This document shows positions 4,334-7,451 of a stretch of DNA of 7,451 nucleotides, piece by piece (position 1 is the first letter of the stretch; each line of letters opens with the position of its first letter). The stretch comes from an uncultured Actinomycetes bacterium (GTDB taxonomy: Bacteria; Actinomycetota; Actinomycetes; Nanopelagicales; Nanopelagicaceae), in NCBI GenBank assembly GCA_903918325.1, contig CAIXDY010000137.1, positions 1-7,451 of the forward strand, given 5' to 3'. The notes under the pieces were generated by a model, which was given only the letters and a program-made list of their open reading frames with translations, ran no database searches and was not told where the DNA came from. A program made the position numbers and the translations under genes.

Positions 4334-5416
4334 ATGATTCCAGCAGCCAAACCAATTATCGGTGACGAAGAACGCGAAGCCGTTGATCGCGTACTTCGCT
4401 CTGGCATGTTGGCTCAAGGACCAGAAGTTAAAGCTTTCGAAGAAGAGTTCTCGGTACATGTTGGTGGTCGCCACTGTGTAGCAATGAACTCTGGAACATC
4501 AGCCCTGCATCTTGGATTTATTGCTGCCGGGATTAAAGCGGGCGATGAAGTTATCGTTCCTTCTTTTTCTTTTGCGGCAACGGCTAACTCAGTTGTTCTA
4601 GCTGGCGGCGTTCCAGTATTTGCCGATATCGATCCACAGACTTTTAATTTAGATCCAGATCATGTTGAAAGCCTTATTACTAAGAAAACTAAGGCCATCA
4701 TGCCCGTGCACCTATATGGTCACATTGCAGCCATGGATCGCTTCGAAGAAATGTCCAGCAAGTACGGCGTAAAGATTATTGAAGATGCGGCGCAGGGCCA
4801 TTTAGCTTCAATGAATGGTCGTAATGCGGGTGAATTCGGCGTAGTTGCATCGTTCTCTTTCTATCCAACTAAGAACATGACTGCCGGTGAAGGTGGAATG
4901 GTTGTAACGGATTCTGCTGAAGTTGCGCGCACCTTGCGTTTGTTGCGTAACCAGGGCCAAGAAATTCGCTACCAAAATGAAATCATTGGTTTTAATACTC
5001 GTATGACTGATATTCACGCTGCTATTGGTCGTGTGCAGTTAGCCAAACTGCCGGGCTGGACTAAAACTCGTCAAGAAAATGCGGCCTACTTGGATGCGAA
5101 CTTGGAAGGCGTTGTGGTTCCTTACTTGCAACCAGGAACAACACACTCATATCACCAGTACACAATCCGCATTCCTGGTGGCTCAGCTGAAAAGCGTGAT
5201 GCATTTATGGCAGCAATTACAGCTAAGGGCGTGGGTTGCGGTGTTTATTATCCAACGCCAATTCATCGCTTGCCATCATTTAATTTAAATTTAAATCTCA
5301 AGGAGACCGAACTAGTTATTAAAGAGTGTGTATCACTTCCAGTTCACCCATCACTGAGCCAGGATGATCTAAAAACAATTGTCTCTGTCGTTAATGAAGT
5401 TGCGGCATCACTGTAA
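4334..5416 (+). CDS. wbpE: DegT/DnrJ/EryC1 PLP aminotransferase, WbpE type
   Basis: This 360-residue sugar aminotransferase is predicted to move an amino group, probably from glutamate, to the C3 keto group of a UDP-sugar. Fold-type I PLP signatures are all present: NSGTSALHL (52-60) for phosphate binding, EDAAQGHLA (150-158) with Asp151 contacting the pyridine nitrogen, Lys180 in SFYPTKNMTAGEGG as the Schiff-base lysine, and GFNTRMTDIHAAIG (219-232). The start MIPAAKPIIGDEE and the end SLPVHPSLSQDDL are normal for the family, and the length matches WbpE/WlbC. AAAAGGG precedes the ATG, which lies two bases after the acetyltransferase stop. A short reiterated stretch, NLNLNL at 317-322, comes from an AT-rich hexanucleotide repeat. 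It sits where relatives often read LDL-like sequence, so it is probably tolerated. The exact sugar is inferred from the operon. Confidence 0.88.
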   Translation: MIPAAKPIIGDEEREAVDRVLRSGMLAQGPEVKAFEEEFSVHVGGRHCVAMNSGTSALHLGFIAAGIKAGDEVIVPSFSFAATANSVVLAGGVPVFADIDPQTFNLDPDHVESLITKKTKAIMPVHLYGHIAAMDRFEEMSSKYGVKIIEDAAQGHLASMNGRNAGEFGVVASFSFYPTKNMTAGEGGMVVTDSAEVARTLRLLRNQGQEIRYQNEIIGFNTRMTDIHAAIGRVQLAKLPGWTKTRQENAAYLDANLEGVVVPYLQPGTTHSYHQYTIRIPGGSAEKRDAFMAAITAKGVGCGVYYPTPIHRLPSFNLNLNLKETELVIKECVSLPVHPSLSQDDLKTIVSVVNEVAASL

Positions 5417-5418
5417 TC

Positions 5419-6420
5419 ATGGCTGATAAAAAACTTCGCGCAGGCCTAGTCGGCCTAGGAATGATGGGGCGTCACCACGCCCGTATCTTGGGCTCACTTG
5501 ATGGTGTTGAACTTGTTGCAGTGTCAGATCCCATGGGCGATCCACATGGCGTTGCTGGCGGCCGCAGATTATTTTCATCCGTTAAAGAGTTAATCGCCGA
5601 AGGCATAGATTATGCAATGGTTGCAGCCCCTACGGCTTTCCACGAAGAACTTGCTCTGGAATTAGCTGCAGCAGGTGTGCATGCATTAGTTGAAAAGCCA
5701 TTAGCCGTTGATACACCAGCGGCGCAAAAGATTTATGAAGCTTTTCGCGATAAAGGTTTAGTCGGAGCAGTTGGCCACATCGAACGTTATAACCCGGCGC
5801 TTCAACAACTGCGTGCGCGTTTAGATGCCGGTGAATTAGGTGCGGTGTATCAAATAACTACGCGTCGCCAAGGGCCATTTCCGGCACGTATCGCCGACGT
5901 AGGTGTCGTTAAAGATTTAGCAACGCACGATATTGATTCAACGGCATGGGTTGCTCGTTCACCTTTCGTCAGCGTTTCGGCACAAACTGCCCACAAGTCA
6001 GGCCGTCCGCATGAAGATATGGTTGCCGTCGTTGGGCAATTAGCTAATGGAATTATCACTAATCATCTAGTTAACTGGTTAACGCCATTTAAAGAGCGTT
6101 TAACAATTGTTACAGGTGAGCGTGGCACATTTGTGGCCGATACATTAACTGCCGATCTAACTTTCTATGCAAATGCTTCAGTTAACACTGAATGGGATTC
6201 AGTTGCCGCTTTCCGTGGTGTCAGTGAAGGCGATGTCATTCGTTATGCATTTGCTAAACCCGAACCACTTCGCGTTGAACACGAAGCTTTCCGCGATGCA
6301 GTACTCGGTTTACCTGGAGCTAACGAGCGAATTGTGACTATGGAACAAGGCCTTGCAACAGTAGCTGTTGCCGGTGCAATCCTTGAAAGTGCGGCAACTA
6401 AGAAAGTTGTAACCTTATGA
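5419..6420 (+). CDS. wbpB: Gfo/Idh/MocA sugar-nucleotide 3-dehydrogenase, WbpB/GnnA type
   Basis: This 333-residue NAD(P)-dependent oxidoreductase is predicted to oxidise the C3 hydroxyl of a UDP-N-acetyl sugar (UDP-GlcNAc or its uronic acid), making the ketone used by the aminotransferase. The N-terminal Rossmann fold has GLGMMG (12-17) and SDP after the second strand. VEKPLAVD (91-98) carries the conserved Lys93. GHIERYNPA (119-127) and KDLATHDID (165-173), with Asp166 and His170, form the active site of the C-terminal sheet domain. RIADVGVVKDLATHDID resembles the UDP-GlcNAc 3-dehydrogenase subgroup. The gene starts two bases after the aminotransferase stop, with no strong Shine-Dalgarno, so coupled translation is likely. 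It overlaps the next gene by four bases (ATGA). Inositol or other sugar dehydrogenase functions are less likely in this context. Whether it acts before or after C6 oxidation cannot be told. Confidence 0.85.
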   Translation: MADKKLRAGLVGLGMMGRHHARILGSLDGVELVAVSDPMGDPHGVAGGRRLFSSVKELIAEGIDYAMVAAPTAFHEELALELAAAGVHALVEKPLAVDTPAAQKIYEAFRDKGLVGAVGHIERYNPALQQLRARLDAGELGAVYQITTRRQGPFPARIADVGVVKDLATHDIDSTAWVARSPFVSVSAQTAHKSGRPHEDMVAVVGQLANGIITNHLVNWLTPFKERLTIVTGERGTFVADTLTADLTFYANASVNTEWDSVAAFRGVSEGDVIRYAFAKPEPLRVEHEAFRDAVLGLPGANERIVTMEQGLATVAVAGAILESAATKKVVTL

Positions 6421-7451
6421 AAATCGCCGTTGTAGCTTTAGGAAAAATCGGTCTGCCTTTAGCGGTGCAATTTGCTAACAAAGGTCACCACGTAATTGGC
6501 TGCGATGTAAATCAGAAAGCCGTTGATTTAATTAATGCTGGGACCGAACCATTTCCTGGTGAAGCTCACTTAGATGAATACTTGAAGAAAACCGTTGCTT
6601 CAGGTCATTTAGTTGCAACTACCGATACTAAAACTGCCGTTTCTGCGTGCGAGGCGGTTGTAGTTGTAGTTCCGCTTTTTGTTGATAACGAAGGCATTCC
6701 TGATTTCGGTTGGATGGATGCGGCAACTAAAGATATTGCCGAAGGACTAAAACCTGGCACATTGGTTTCCTACGAGACGACTTTGCCCGTTGGAACAACA
6801 CGTACACGCTTTGCGCCAATGCTCGAAAAAATCTCAGGACTCAAAGCCGGTGTTGATTTCCATTTAGTTTTCTCACCTGAGCGCGTATTAACTGGCCGAG
6901 TCTTTGCCGATCTTCGTAAATACCCAAAGCTTGTTGGCGGAATCGATGCAGGAAGTGCTCAAGCCGGAATCGAATTTTATAAAGCTGTACTTGATTTTGA
7001 TGATCGCCCAGATTTAAGCGAGCCAAATGGCGTGTGGGATATGGGGTCGGCTGAAGCTAGTGAGATGGCAAAGTTAGCTGAAACTACCTACCGTGATGTC
7101 AATATTGGTCTAGCAAATCAATTTGCAATCTTTGCTGAAACTGCCAACATCGATATCGCTAAAGTAATTGCTGCATCCAACTCACAACCATTTAGCCATA
7201 TTCATCAACCAGGGATCGCTGTTGGCGGTCACTGCATTCCAATTTATCCCCGCTTTTATTTATGGAATCACCCGGAAGCAACGGTAGTTCGTGCCGCACG
7301 TGAAGCTAATGCAGCAATGCCAGCACATGCCGTGGGCATGTTGGCCGGAGCTTTAGGTTCACTTAAAGATAAGAAAGTTGCCGTTCTTGGAATTTCTTAT
7401 CGTGGTGGCGTTAAAGAGAGTGCGTTCTCTGGCGTATTTCCAACTGTAACT
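6417..7451 (+). CDS. Nucleotide-sugar 6-dehydrogenase (UDP-GlcNAc/UDP-ManNAc type), 3' end cut by window
   Basis: The gene starts in an ATGA overlap with the oxidoreductase stop and is open for 345 codons to the window edge; relatives have about 400-430. The enzyme oxidises C6 of a UDP-N-acetylhexosamine twice with NAD, giving the uronic acid. The first strand is MKIAVVALGKIGLPLAVQF, with Ala replacing the first glycine of the usual GLGxxG. VVVVVPLFVD (about 82) and ETTLPVGTTR follow. SPERVLTGRVFADLRKYPK resembles the WecC/WbpO subgroup. MAKLAETTYRDVNIGLANQF is the central helix with its conserved lysine. GIAVGGHCIPIYP carries catalytic Cys273. YRGGVKESAFSG near the end is the cofactor-side motif of the C-terminal domain. 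It is the fifth gene of the operon and would supply the uronic-acid carboxylate. UDP-GlcNAc (WbpA) and UDP-ManNAc (WecC) substrates are both possible. Confidence 0.88.
   Translation, partial: MKIAVVALGKIGLPLAVQFANKGHHVIGCDVNQKAVDLINAGTEPFPGEAHLDEYLKKTVASGHLVATTDTKTAVSACEAVVVVVPLFVDNEGIPDFGWMDAATKDIAEGLKPGTLVSYETTLPVGTTRTRFAPMLEKISGLKAGVDFHLVFSPERVLTGRVFADLRKYPKLVGGIDAGSAQAGIEFYKAVLDFDDRPDLSEPNGVWDMGSAEASEMAKLAETTYRDVNIGLANQFAIFAETANIDIAKVIAASNSQPFSHIHQPGIAVGGHCIPIYPRFYLWNHPEATVVRAAREANAAMPAHAVGMLAGALGSLKDKKVAVLGISYRGGVKESAFSGVFPTVT

Noticed and set aside
6841..7026. Minus-strand open frame inside the nucleotide-sugar dehydrogenase
   Set aside because: It lies entirely within a gene whose motifs are conserved on the plus strand; it is a shadow frame.

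Overview
The window looks like a compact chromosome segment from a low-to-moderate GC actinobacterium. Freshwater Nanopelagicales (acI-type, for example Planktophila relatives) are my best guess. This is inferred from the actinobacterial flavour of the proteins (glutamate dehydrogenase, an ArsC remnant, a WecC/WbpA-type dehydrogenase beginning VVALGKIGLP), AT-leaning codon use and genes that touch or overlap. It cannot be proven from sequence alone.

Left part (1-2226). A gene runs off the left edge on the minus strand. It is followed by a 26-bp copy of the 3' end of rnpB (86-111), a short gene-poor stretch with an imperfect hairpin, a 56-residue CxxC/CxxC protein on the plus strand with a good intrinsic terminator, and a convergent glutamate dehydrogenase gene on the minus strand. 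A possible 36-codon ORF overlaps the dehydrogenase stop codon. Upstream of the dehydrogenase lies the beheaded C-terminal end of an ArsC-type arsenate reductase / low-molecular-weight phosphatase, then a cluster of short, helically spaced direct repeats (2063-2133).

Middle (2227-2576, minus strand). This is an intact bacterial class A RNase P RNA. Its 14-bp P1 and 8-bp P2 helices can be read directly, and all the universally conserved segments are present. Its last 26 bp are exactly those repeated at 86-111. With the TGCCCATA-type repeats just inside each copy, this is the classic footprint of site-specific integration at the 3' end of an RNA gene, with rnpB as the target. The bracketed 2.1 kb has no integrase, so it is a decayed, deleted or non-autonomous element, and it carries the dehydrogenase and the arsC remnant. 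This is the most interesting part of the window.

Right part (2637-7451, plus strand). This is a tight five-gene polysaccharide operon reading away from rnpB: a GT-B glycosyltransferase, a left-handed beta-helix N-acetyltransferase, a DegT/DnrJ/EryC1 PLP aminotransferase, a Gfo/Idh/MocA oxidoreductase, and a nucleotide-sugar 6-dehydrogenase cut by the right edge. The last four match the Wbp/Wlb logic: oxidise UDP-GlcNAc at C6, oxidise at C3, transaminate, N-acetylate. They probably build a UDP-activated 2,3-diacetamido-2,3-dideoxy uronic acid for a cell-surface glycan, with the first gene adding a sugar. No 2-epimerase (WbpI type) is in view; it may lie to the right.
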